Shown: positions 34,070 to 42,530 of the stretch, piece by piece
How positions within the stretch are numbered: position 1 is the first letter of the stretch
Layout of the letters: every line of letters starts with the position of its first letter
Assembly (NCBI RefSeq): GCF_003865095.1
Contig: NZ_BHYK01000019.1
Location: 1-64,000 of the forward strand
From: Clostridium tagluense
GTDB lineage: Bacteria; Bacillota; Clostridia; Clostridiales; Clostridiaceae
Length of the DNA stretch: 64,000 bases
Direction: 5' to 3'
The notes under the pieces: generated by a model
What the model was told of the DNA's origin: nothing
Seen by the model: only the letters and a program-made list of their open reading frames with translations
Databases searched by the model: none
Position numbers and translations under genes: made by a program

Positions 34070-36568
34070 ATGAAACTATCTTTTTTAGGTGGAGCCTATG
34101 AAATCGGTGCTAGTTGCATTTTATTTGAAATTGACAATAAAAATATATTAATGGATTCTGGCATACGTCAAAGTGCCACTAAAGATCCCTTACCTGATTT
34201 CAGAACAATACAAGAAATGGGTGGAGTAGATGCTATTATAATTAGTCACGCCCATTTGGACCATATCGGCAGTTTGCCTATGATAAGCAAAGAATATCCT
34301 AGTGCTAGGATATATATGAATAATATGACTAAAGATTTAGTGAGAGTATTGCTATATGATAGTCTTAAAATAATGAACAACAGAGATGCTGAAATTCCAC
34401 TATATGCCGAGGTAGATGTAGAAAATATGTTAAATAGAATCTTTACTGTAAATTATGAAGTGCCCTTTGAAATTCTTGATAATTTAAAGCTCACCTTCTA
34501 TAATGCTGGCCATATAGCAGGCGCAAGCTGTATATATTTGCAAGGTAGTGAAGGCTCATTATTTTATAGCGGTGATTTTTCATTATTTTCTCAAAAGTCA
34601 GTAGAAGGTGCAAAAGTCCCTAGGTTAAGACCTGATATTGGTATTTTCGAATGCACTTATGCGGATAAACTACATTCAAATAGAGAAATTGAGGAAGATC
34701 GCCTTATAGATATTGTTAATGATTGTACTCGCAACAGCGGAAAAATGATAATTCCAGCTTTTGCCTTAGGTCGTGCGCAGGAAGTTATACTTATACTTAA
34801 AAAAGCTATGAATTCTAAGAAATTAAAAAAAGTTAATATCTACATAGATGGTATGGTAAAAGACATTAATAGAGTTTACAAGTTCAATCCCCTTTACCTT
34901 AAAAACACTTTAGGCAAAAAGGTTTTAAGAGGCGTGGAGCCTTTTTATGATGATAATATTATACCAGTAAAAAATAAAGAACAAAGAGAAACCCTGCTTG
35001 ATTCTAAAGAAAGCTGCATTATAATATCTAGTTCTGGTATGCTTACAGGAGGTCCTAGCCAATTCTATGCTGAAAAAATTGCTGCTATGGACAATGGCTA
35101 TATAGTTATAACAGGCTATCAAGATGAAGAATCTCCCGGAAGAAAACTTTTAAATTTATTAGAAACCAACAAAGAGGATAGAACTCTCGAAATAAACGGT
35201 AAAATCATTCCCGTGAAATGCAGAGTAGAAAGAGTAGGCCTATCCGCTCATGGAGATAAAAGTGAAATCCAAGCTCTCATAGCAAAGCTCACTCCTGATA
35301 ATGTATTTTTAGTCCATGGTGATAGTGAAGTTATTAATACCTTTGCAAATGAAGCTGCAAAAGATATTAGAGGAAAACTTTTCGCGCCTAAATCTGGAGA
35401 ATGCTTTGACATAGAAATTAAAACTCCAAGAAAACAGTTAAGCAAACAAATTCCTTTTGTTATGAAATCAAAGGAACCTCTAAATAAAGAAAATATTAAA
35501 TTACTATGGAGTTTTGTTTACGAAAAATATAGGGATAAATTTTTTACTATCGAAGAATTAACTTTCATATGGGGTGGTTCAAAAATTCTTAAAGTCTCAG
35601 AAGTTGACAACTTTAGATTTCAACTTTTAGATTCCCCTTATTTTGAAAGTGATTTAAGACGGCTTTTCTTATTTAAAGCTAGAACTTCCGAAGACGTAAG
35701 GTTGGATTTAGAGCCTAAAACATTAAAAGCCAACGAAATAACTGCCCTGGCTTTCGAGTGTTTAAGTGCCTTTAAATATAAAAAACTAGGTTTAAATCAA
35801 GAAGAAAGAGTAGCAATTTTATATTTTGACTTTCCTAAATCAGTAGATAACTCTATCCATAAAACTATTAAGGAACTTGAAGAAAAAACAGGATGGAAAT
35901 TTGAAATAAATGAGCAAATCAATTTACAGTCTTCTGATAATCTTATAAAAAGCTTATTAAAAAATGCTGATATAAAAAAAATTTCCTGTCATCTTAATGA
36001 AAATAAGATAGTAGTAGCACTAAAATCATCTTTTGAAATCTCTACCGAATTAGAGGAATTCAAGAACCTCACTGGTGTAAATTTAGTAGTTCAAAGTGAA
36101 AGTACCGACTTATCAAATTCTATGTCAACTGACATAGATGCTATATTCAATGAACACAACAAAGCTCCTTTAGAGCAAAATGTAGCTTTTCAGCTTATTG
36201 ATGATGCTTTTATGTATGAAGAATTTAAACCGTATAAAAAAAGTATAAAGCATAACCATATTGGTAAATTTATAGAACTTACTTTTATTTCACCAATTAT
36301 TGGTAGAAAATATCTTCATAAATTTGAAGCTCTATCAAAAGAAATAGCCTGGAATATAAACATAGCAACTTCTGTTAATCAAAACGCTATTATAAATTTA
36401 GCAGTGCAGCTATGCGATGAAAATAAGGTGAACTTAAAAAAGAATCCTGCCTTTAATGGTGCTGCTTTAAAAGTTATTTTAAAGTGTGAGAATATAGATG
36501 AGGATATCTTCCTAAAAATCAAAGAAACTTTTGAATATAACACAGGATGCACATTAGAACTTGGATAA
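34070..36568 (+). CDS. Metallo-beta-lactamase/beta-CASP RNA-processing-type protein with long C-terminal extension
   Basis: 832 residues. Residues 1-450 are an MBL fold with beta-CASP insert and C-terminal RMMBL motif, like bacterial CPSF73/YSH1-type nucleases: SHAHLDHIG (His60, His62, Asp64, His65), GHIAGAS, GDFS, ECTYAD, AFALGRAQE, SSSGMLTGG, SAHGD and FLVHGD. Zinc ligands appear complete, so nuclease activity is likely. The last 380 residues are not part of the normal 420-530 residue family. They contain at least one stretch (KTIKELEEKTGWKFEI) that resembles the KH-type region of archaeal CPSF proteins, where it precedes the MBL. Terminator at 36580-36637. Confidence 0.8.
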   Translation: MKLSFLGGAYEIGASCILFEIDNKNILMDSGIRQSATKDPLPDFRTIQEMGGVDAIIISHAHLDHIGSLPMISKEYPSARIYMNNMTKDLVRVLLYDSLKIMNNRDAEIPLYAEVDVENMLNRIFTVNYEVPFEILDNLKLTFYNAGHIAGASCIYLQGSEGSLFYSGDFSLFSQKSVEGAKVPRLRPDIGIFECTYADKLHSNREIEEDRLIDIVNDCTRNSGKMIIPAFALGRAQEVILILKKAMNSKKLKKVNIYIDGMVKDINRVYKFNPLYLKNTLGKKVLRGVEPFYDDNIIPVKNKEQRETLLDSKESCIIISSSGMLTGGPSQFYAEKIAAMDNGYIVITGYQDEESPGRKLLNLLETNKEDRTLEINGKIIPVKCRVERVGLSAHGDKSEIQALIAKLTPDNVFLVHGDSEVINTFANEAAKDIRGKLFAPKSGECFDIEIKTPRKQLSKQIPFVMKSKEPLNKENIKLLWSFVYEKYRDKFFTIEELTFIWGGSKILKVSEVDNFRFQLLDSPYFESDLRRLFLFKARTSEDVRLDLEPKTLKANEITALAFECLSAFKYKKLGLNQEERVAILYFDFPKSVDNSIHKTIKELEEKTGWKFEINEQINLQSSDNLIKSLLKNADIKKISCHLNENKIVVALKSSFEISTELEEFKNLTGVNLVVQSESTDLSNSMSTDIDAIFNEHNKAPLEQNVAFQLIDDAFMYEEFKPYKKSIKHNHIGKFIELTFISPIIGRKYLHKFEALSKEIAWNINIATSVNQNAIINLAVQLCDENKVNLKKNPAFNGAALKVILKCENIDEDIFLKIKETFEYNTGCTLELG

Positions 36569-36579
36569 AATTCAGAATA

Positions 36580-36637
36580 AAAAAGTAGGGTGCCATCCAT
36601 CTGCAACTTGCCCTGTGGATGACACCCTACTTTTTTT
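36580..36637. terminator. Bidirectional terminator containing repeat-like sequence
   Basis: AAAAAGTAGGGTG and CATCCA pair with TGGATG and CACCCTACTTTTT, loop TCTGCAACTTGCCCTG. T-runs on both strands. It ends the MBL gene and the convergent mutS2-like gene, whose stop codon lies in the T-run. Confidence 0.85.
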
Positions 36638-38543
36638 AGTTTACCCTACTACTGCTTATTTCCTTTTGAATCTTTTTCAATGCCTTCTTAGATCCTCTCT
36701 CAAGGTCTCTTTCTAATTTTCGCTTTTCATAATCCATAAATAATATATTAAAATCATAATCCTCTGGGTACAAATCCTCAGCCTTTAGCTCTAATTTTAA
36801 TCTTTTTTCATTAACCTCTAGGAAGTCATCTTTATATAACACTGTTATATTATTAAAACTATCTATTGCTTTATAAACTATGGCAAAGTCCATATACTCC
36901 ATAAGCAGCACCCTATCACCTATTTTATAATCATACGTTTTGCTGTTAATAATGTCTTCTTCATCTTTTTTCTTTTTAACCTTACTATCTTTTACTAACT
37001 CTAAATTATAATTCTTATCCTCTGCATACTTTTTTGCTTTTTCAAGAATAGAATCCCTTATTCCCATTTTCTTAGAAATCCAAAGTGCATTACTCTCTCC
37101 TGATTTACCTATGATTAGCTTATACAGTGGCTCCAATGTATTGTTTTCAAACTGCATTGCTGCATTTTCAAAGTCACCATGCCTTTTAGAAAAGTTTTTA
37201 ATTTCTCCATAATGAGTGGTAGCCATTATGATGCACCCTTTATGATAAAGCTCTTCGAGTATTGCAATAGCAAGACCAGCCCCTTCATTAGGCTCAGTTC
37301 CACTTCCTATCTCATCACATAATATCAAAGAAGATCTATTGCTACTATTAATTATCTCTGCTAAATTTTTTACATGTGAAGAAAATGTGCTTAAGGAATT
37401 TTCTATGCTTTGATCATCTCCAATATCTACAAATATCTTTTCAAACACGGATATTTCAGTACCATTTTTACCTGCAATATGAAGTCCTGATTGTACAGCT
37501 AAAGTTAAAAGACCAACGGTTTTTAGCACCACAGTTTTACCACCAGCATTAGGTCCTGTTATTATTAAGGCCCTGTAATTTGTGCCAATGTTAAAGTCTA
37601 GTGGTACTATATTTCCTTTTAATAGTGGGTGCTTACCGTTAACAATGTTTATATATCCATAATCATTAATTTTAGGCTTTATTCCCTCTATGGCTCTACT
37701 ATATTTAGCCTTAGCAAAAATCATATCATACTCTGCTATTACTTCTATATTAATTTTAATTTCCTTTGAATTATCAAATACTAATCCAGTTAGATGTGAT
37801 AATATTTTATATTCCTCCATGGCCTCTTCAGATTTTAATACTACCAGCTCTGCTGTATTTTTTGATATAACACTAGGCTCTATAAATACCGTAGATCCTT
37901 TAGATGAAGTTTCTACAATTGTCCCTTGCACATGATTTTTAAAAGCTGCCTTTATAGGAATTGTATATCTCCCATTTCTTTTGCTTACAAAGAATTCTTG
38001 TATATAAGTTTTGTTGCTACTATTTTTTAAAAACTTGTCTAACTGTTCTTGTATTTTACTTTCTGCATTTTCTATATATCTTCTGATTTTTTTAAGCTCC
38101 TTACTAGCATTTGAATCTACTAAGCTACCTCTTACGGAAAATTCAATTTCTTCCTCGATGGATTTAAATTCTGTAATTGAATCCCCGTAACTGCTTAAAG
38201 TAGGGGCATAAAACTCTTTTCCCTTCATAAAATCTTTAATTTTTCTACAACCTCTTAAAAAGTTACAAAGCTTTGTTAACTCCTCTGGCTCTAATATTGC
38301 TCCTTTTTCCATATTCTCAATAATATTTTTTATATTGAATATTCCTTCTAAGGGAATGTGCCCGACCGTATCTAGTAAGGATCTTCCCTCACTAGTTTCG
38401 CTCAGCCTACTCTCCACAACTTTTAAACTGCTGCTCGGCTCTAACCTATCTATTAGATTTTTTCCAAGTCCACTCACACAATAAGACTTTACTATTTCCT
38501 TTAACTCATTATATTGCAATTTATTAAAAGTATTTATATTCAT
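36636..38543 (-). CDS. MutS2-like ATPase lacking the Smr domain
   Basis: 635 residues: MutS2 core, lever and clamp region (1-300), then MutS-type ATPase with Walker A GPNAGGKTV (Lys336), LILCDEIGSGTEP (Walker B) and ATTHYGEIK. After it comes a basic coiled region and a small KOW-like segment (YKIGDRVLLMEY). Classical MutS2 is about 785 residues and ends in an Smr nuclease domain; here the protein ends before it. MutS2 in Bacillus is reported to split collided ribosomes. This short paralogue may have a ribosome role without mRNA cutting (inference), which would suit its attenuator-like leader. GAGGAG before the ATG. Confidence 0.85.
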   Translation of the reverse strand: MNINTFNKLQYNELKEIVKSYCVSGLGKNLIDRLEPSSSLKVVESRLSETSEGRSLLDTVGHIPLEGIFNIKNIIENMEKGAILEPEELTKLCNFLRGCRKIKDFMKGKEFYAPTLSSYGDSITEFKSIEEEIEFSVRGSLVDSNASKELKKIRRYIENAESKIQEQLDKFLKNSSNKTYIQEFFVSKRNGRYTIPIKAAFKNHVQGTIVETSSKGSTVFIEPSVISKNTAELVVLKSEEAMEEYKILSHLTGLVFDNSKEIKINIEVIAEYDMIFAKAKYSRAIEGIKPKINDYGYINIVNGKHPLLKGNIVPLDFNIGTNYRALIITGPNAGGKTVVLKTVGLLTLAVQSGLHIAGKNGTEISVFEKIFVDIGDDQSIENSLSTFSSHVKNLAEIINSSNRSSLILCDEIGSGTEPNEGAGLAIAILEELYHKGCIIMATTHYGEIKNFSKRHGDFENAAMQFENNTLEPLYKLIIGKSGESNALWISKKMGIRDSILEKAKKYAEDKNYNLELVKDSKVKKKKDEEDIINSKTYDYKIGDRVLLMEYMDFAIVYKAIDSFNNITVLYKDDFLEVNEKRLKLELKAEDLYPEDYDFNILFMDYEKRKLERDLERGSKKALKKIQKEISSSRVN

Positions 38544-38710
38544 TTTTATCTCTCCTCATATTAACATTTTTGTTCTATGAAGATACTACGCCATAGATAG
38601 ATTTCATTACCACTCTCTCTTTAGAATGGTTAACTAACTTTGCAAACACTTTTATTTATCTGCAAAATAAAAAAAGCCGTGGATACTACCACAGCTAAAA
38701 ATACGTAACT

Positions 38711-38797
38711 TCATAAAAGATAGATTGATCTATCTCTTCTTACTATAACGGTACTTTGCGGAATTGTATCTTCATAGATCCTACTAAATAAATCCAT
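38711..38797 (-). CDS. Second small ORF in the mutS2-like leader
   Basis: 28 codons beginning MDLFSRIYEDTIPQ, ending TGA just before the terminator. A GGGGTG lies over 20 bases upstream, too far for a normal site, so translation is doubtful. Confidence 0.25.
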   Translation of the reverse strand: MDLFSRIYEDTIPQSTVIVRRDRSIYLL

Positions 38798-38855
38798 AAC
38801 AAATAAAGGTATACTACACCCCTTTTGAATGATTTATTTAATTATAAAATTTAAT

Positions 38856-38879
38856 CTATTTGGATACTAACACGCTCAT
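38856..38879 (-). CDS. Candidate leader peptide MSVLVSK of the mutS2-like gene
   Basis: Seven codons plus TAG, preceded by GAGGTG at short but workable spacing, about 37 bases from the expected transcription start. Its codons TTA GTA TCC repeat the TAGTATCCA found in the terminator. Confidence 0.45.
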   Translation of the reverse strand: MSVLVSK

Positions 38880-39095
38880 AAAGCACCTCATTCTTTTATT
38901 TTAACAAAATCTATCTGATGTTATTTTATTACATTTTATGTGTATTGTCAACTATCTTTTAAACTTACCAGGTGATTTACACCCTACTTTCCTATTTTTT
39001 TAGACTTATTTATGTAATTATTTGTGTTATAATTAGGCATGTTAATAAAAGTAATATATCTCATTAACAGTAAATATTTAAGGGGGTAGATCCAT

Positions 39096-39896
39096 GTGAT
39101 TAAATCCAAATTACTAAGCAAAACATATATTAAAATTATTTTAGTTTTTCTTATTATTGTAGGATTATTCTCGATTTTTCAGTACAAAACATACCTAAAC
39201 AATAATGTACTAAAATTTGAAAATAAAAATTTTGAAAAGCTAGTGAGAATGACTATCCATAAGCCTAAAGGACATATTTTTAAGAAAGACTTAGAAAATA
39301 TAAAAAAGTTACAAGCTAATTTTGGTAATCCACTTGCCATATTAAATGGTAATATAACTTATAAAATCACTTATTTAGATGGGATACAATATTTTAAAAA
39401 TTTAGAAATAGTATCACTTGTAGGACATGATATAAGCGATATATCACCATTAAGTAGTTTATCAAATTTAAAACACTTAAATATATCATTAAATAGAAAT
39501 TTAACGAATATATCACCATTAAGCAAATTGTTGAATTTAGAATATTTAGATATATCCTCAATTAAAGAATTAACAAATATAAGTCCATTAAGCAAACTAA
39601 CTAAATTAGAGTATTTAGATGCTATTGACAATAAGATTAAAGATGTAAGCCCTCTATCTCCTCTTCCTAATATAAAGACATTGAAATTATCAATTAATGA
39701 GATTGAAGATATTAGTAGCCTAAATAAGTTATTTAGTTTAACAAATTTGCACTTAGGATCAAATAAAATCAAAGATGTAAGACCTTTAAGCAATATGAGC
39801 CACTTAAAAGTATTACACTTAGAAAAAAATCCTATAGATGATTTTACTCCATTAGATAGTTTAAAATCCGTAGATATTAGGAAAGATTTAATGTAA
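39096..39896 (+). CDS. Membrane-anchored leucine-rich-repeat protein
   Basis: 266 residues starting with GTG. An N-terminal hydrophobic helix (about 10-27, IKIILVFLIIVGLFSIF) acts as signal anchor. From about residue 95 there are six or seven 21-22 residue repeats of the internalin/SDS22 type (ISPLSSLSNLKHLNIS, ISPLSKLLNLEYLDIS, VSPLSPLPNIKTLKLS, VRPLSNMSHLKVLHLE). Such proteins bind partner proteins on the outer face. No LPXTG or other wall anchor is present. AGGGGG precedes; an ATG two bases upstream runs directly into TGA, so GTG is the true start. Partner unknown. Confidence 0.82.
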   Translation: MIKSKLLSKTYIKIILVFLIIVGLFSIFQYKTYLNNNVLKFENKNFEKLVRMTIHKPKGHIFKKDLENIKKLQANFGNPLAILNGNITYKITYLDGIQYFKNLEIVSLVGHDISDISPLSSLSNLKHLNISLNRNLTNISPLSKLLNLEYLDISSIKELTNISPLSKLTKLEYLDAIDNKIKDVSPLSPLPNIKTLKLSINEIEDISSLNKLFSLTNLHLGSNKIKDVRPLSNMSHLKVLHLEKNPIDDFTPLDSLKSVDIRKDLM

Positions 39897-39993
39897 GCTT
39901 CGCCTAGAATAGGCTGTCATTAATTTAGCCCCTCCGTTGAAATATTTGCTATACTTAAAAAAATATTATTTATAAGAGAAAGGATGATTTCAC

Positions 39994-40572
39994 ATGAATA
40001 TCACAATCTCACAAAATAAAACTGAATATTTTCTTAATAACTACTTCAAGCATTTATGGTTTAAATTATTTATTATCCAAGAAATACTTTGGATTTTATA
40101 TTGCTACATTCAGCATTGCTATCTACTAATTTCTATATTACTTTCATTTTTGCTTATCCCTATTTCTTTCATTACTCCTAAGTTACTTCACAAAGAAAAC
40201 CGAAAATTCATTGCGCAATTCTATGATAAGAACAATGGTGAATTTAATTCAAAAAAAGACAATAAAGCAATCACTGTAATATGTAACCTTAAAAAGTTTA
40301 ATGGTCCAACCTTTGGTGCTCTTACTTTGAATTCGAACTCATTAATTTTTGTACCCTTTAAAGAAAACCTTAATAACGAAAAATTTATAATTGATGATAT
40401 TAAAAATCCTAATGTCCATATATCTGTGATTGATCTACAGCATTCATGGATTAATAAAGCATTTTTCAAGGGAAATCTTTATTGTTTAGACCTTAATTTG
40501 AATGGTAAAAAGGTTGTATTACAAATGCCTAAGTATGAATCAACTAAAATTCAGGCCCTATTTAGATATTAA
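39994..40572 (+). CDS. Hypothetical two-helix membrane protein
   Basis: 192 residues. Two closely spaced membrane helices (about 24-38 and 44-64, FIIQEILWILYCYI and LLISILLSFLLIPISFI) are followed by a cytosolic domain with many beta strands (TVICNLKKF, LTLNSNSLIFVPF, LYCLDLNLNGKKVVLQMP) that reminds me of bacterial PH-like/GRAM-like domains found behind paired helices. The resemblance is structural in style only. AAAGGATG upstream gives an acceptable ribosome site. Own terminator downstream. Function unknown. Confidence 0.65.
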   Translation: MNITISQNKTEYFLNNYFKHLWFKLFIIQEILWILYCYIQHCYLLISILLSFLLIPISFITPKLLHKENRKFIAQFYDKNNGEFNSKKDNKAITVICNLKKFNGPTFGALTLNSNSLIFVPFKENLNNEKFIIDDIKNPNVHISVIDLQHSWINKAFFKGNLYCLDLNLNGKKVVLQMPKYESTKIQALFRY

Positions 40573-40580
40573 ACATAAAA

Positions 40581-40624
40581 AGAGCTAAAGCTTATTTTAT
40601 TAATTTAAAATAAGTTTTAGCTCT
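40581..40624. terminator. Bidirectional intrinsic terminator
   Basis: AGAGCTAAAGCTTATTTT pairs with AAAATAAGTTTTAGCTCT around ATTAATTT. It ends the membrane-protein gene and, on the other strand, the BmrCD-like operon. Confidence 0.75.
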
Positions 40625-40667
40625 AATTTAATTATGAACTTGCCATTTGAATTCTAGCATCCATCCC

Positions 40668-42515
40668 CTAGGAAACCACCGCTTTGCTTTCCATTTCCTT
40701 ATCCTCAAGCAATTGGTTTGTATATAGAGTATAATAATAGCCTTTTTTTCTTAGCAGTTCTCTGTGAGTTCCTGATTCTGTTATCTTTCCATGTCTTATA
40801 ACAAGAATTTTATCTGCAGACACGATAGTCGAAAGTCTATGGGCAACCACAAAGCTAGTTCTATCTGAGAGAACTTTTTCTATGGCATTTTGTATCATTC
40901 TTTCTGTCTCAGTATCTATAGAAGAGGTAGCTTCATCAAGAACAAATAACGCTGGGTCTGCTACGATAGCTCTAGCAAAGGAGATAAGCTGTTTCTCTCC
41001 TGTGGACAGATTACCGCCACCTTCACCAACTTCTGAATCGTAGCCTTTTTCTAGTTTACTTATAAAACTATGAGCATTTACAAGCTTTGCTGCATTTTCA
41101 ATTTGATCCAATGTGGCATCTAGCTTTCCATACATAATATTATCTCTAATATTCCCACTAAATAGATGTGGACTTTGAAGCACATAGCCAATATTGGATT
41201 GAAGCCACAATAGTGATCTTTTTCTATAGTCTATTCCATCAATTAATATTTCTCCACTACTTGGCTCATAAAATCTACAAAGTAAATTAACTAGGGTACT
41301 TTTTCCAGAACCTGTTTCTCCAACTAGTGCTATAGTGTCACCTTTTTTCACTTTTAGGTTAAAGTTTTGAAACACTTTTTCTCCGTTTTCATAGGAAAAA
41401 CATACATCTTTAAATTCAATATCTCCATCTATTGGTTCAAAGTTTTCTATTTTGGGATTGAATAAATCTCCGTATTTTTCAATTACATCTTTCGTGTCCC
41501 ATATATCCGGCTCAGTTTCTATTAATGTTATTATTCTTTCTGCAGATGCTTGAGCATTCTGAAGTTCTGCAATAGTTCCTGCCAGCTGACTTACAGGGTC
41601 AAAAAACTGTATTGTATAAGCAATAAACATTACAAAAGTACCATGGGATAGTGGTCCTGATATAACACTTTTCCCTCCTATCCACAAAACAAAACCTGCT
41701 CCAAGGCTTCCCATGGATATAACAATTGGAAGAAATAGAGCAGAAAACATAGCTGCTTTTACAGCAGAATTTCTCATATTACCTGCATCTTGCACAAATT
41801 CACTTAAGTTTTCCTCTTCACGAACAATAGTTTTAGTAGTTTTAGCCCCAGATATCTCCTCACTAAAATCTGCAGTTAATTGTGAATTTAATTTTCTCAC
41901 TTTTCTATAAGATTTCAAGATTTTCTTTTGAAAAAACATTCCTATTAAAAATAATGGTGGCACAACACTCATACATATAAGCGTCAAACGTACATTATTA
42001 TAAAGCATTACTCCTATAAATCCAGTCATCATAACTAGTGCCCATACCATATCAATGAGTCCCCAGGATATTATTTCACTAAGCCTTGCTACATCCGAGG
42101 TCATTCTTGCCATAAGCCATCCCACTGAGGAGTTATCATAATATGAAAAAGATAACTGTTGAAGCCTTTTAAAACCCAGCTTTCTTATATGATAAGCCAA
42201 GTGTGTCTCAATCTTACCTGCATTTATTATAAATAGTTTTACATTTAATGCTTGAAAAACAATTATACAAAAGTAAACTATTGCAAATATGGTAAGCCCA
42301 TTTGTAGTTTTCTTCATTATAAAATTATCAATGGCATACCTTGTGAGGAGTGGCATTACCACGTCTATACCTGCTACGCCTACCATTAAGAAAGCCAAAA
42401 ATACAAGTCCCTTTTTAAATTCTGTAAGGTACTTAAAGAGTCTTCTCCATATACCTATATCTATCTTTTGTGCTGATTTATTTTCTACTAATTTATTTTC
42501 ATCTATTCTAGACAT
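40668..42515 (-). CDS. Heterodimeric multidrug ABC exporter, BmrD-like half (catalytic Glu present)
   Basis: 615 residues: six-helix exporter domain and ATPase domain. Walker A GETGSGKST, Walker B LFVLDEATSSID with catalytic Glu, H-loop VAHRLS, but signature LSTGEKQ instead of LSGGQ. That is complementary to its partner: the canonical ATP site is built from this Walker A/B and the partner's LSGGQ, and the degenerate site from the reverse. The pattern is that of BmrCD, LmrCD and TM287/288, which expel drugs. Second gene of the operon, 15 bases behind the partner, both under the bmrB-like leader. Drug range unknown. Confidence 0.87.
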   Translation of the reverse strand: MSRIDENKLVENKSAQKIDIGIWRRLFKYLTEFKKGLVFLAFLMVGVAGIDVVMPLLTRYAIDNFIMKKTTNGLTIFAIVYFCIIVFQALNVKLFIINAGKIETHLAYHIRKLGFKRLQQLSFSYYDNSSVGWLMARMTSDVARLSEIISWGLIDMVWALVMMTGFIGVMLYNNVRLTLICMSVVPPLFLIGMFFQKKILKSYRKVRKLNSQLTADFSEEISGAKTTKTIVREEENLSEFVQDAGNMRNSAVKAAMFSALFLPIVISMGSLGAGFVLWIGGKSVISGPLSHGTFVMFIAYTIQFFDPVSQLAGTIAELQNAQASAERIITLIETEPDIWDTKDVIEKYGDLFNPKIENFEPIDGDIEFKDVCFSYENGEKVFQNFNLKVKKGDTIALVGETGSGKSTLVNLLCRFYEPSSGEILIDGIDYRKRSLLWLQSNIGYVLQSPHLFSGNIRDNIMYGKLDATLDQIENAAKLVNAHSFISKLEKGYDSEVGEGGGNLSTGEKQLISFARAIVADPALFVLDEATSSIDTETERMIQNAIEKVLSDRTSFVVAHRLSTIVSADKILVIRHGKITESGTHRELLRKKGYYYTLYTNQLLEDKEMESKAVVS

Positions 42516-42530
42516 AATATCACTTCCCTT

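Larger units (their letters stand above)
38662..38951 (-). promoter_or_regulatory. Attenuator-type leader of the mutS2-like gene
   Basis: Promoter TTGACA (38951-38946), 17 bases, TAAAAT (38928-38923). Then a 7-codon ORF (38879-38856), a second frame (38797-38711), hairpin GATAGAT-CA-ATCTATC, and terminator AGCTGTGG / CCACGGCT with TTTTTTTATTTT (38696-38662), still 120 bases before the gene. CTATGAAGATAC near 38780 is complementary to GTATCTTCATAG near 38575, so a 12-bp long-range stem can span the terminator. The whole leader is about 375 bases. Confidence 0.6.

Noticed and set aside
38711-38797. 28-codon leader frame as a firm small protein
   Set aside because: No ribosome site at proper distance; kept only as a weak candidate.
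39371-39793. 140-codon minus strand ORF
   Set aside because: Antisense shadow of the leucine-rich repeats; its periodicity mirrors the LRR codons.
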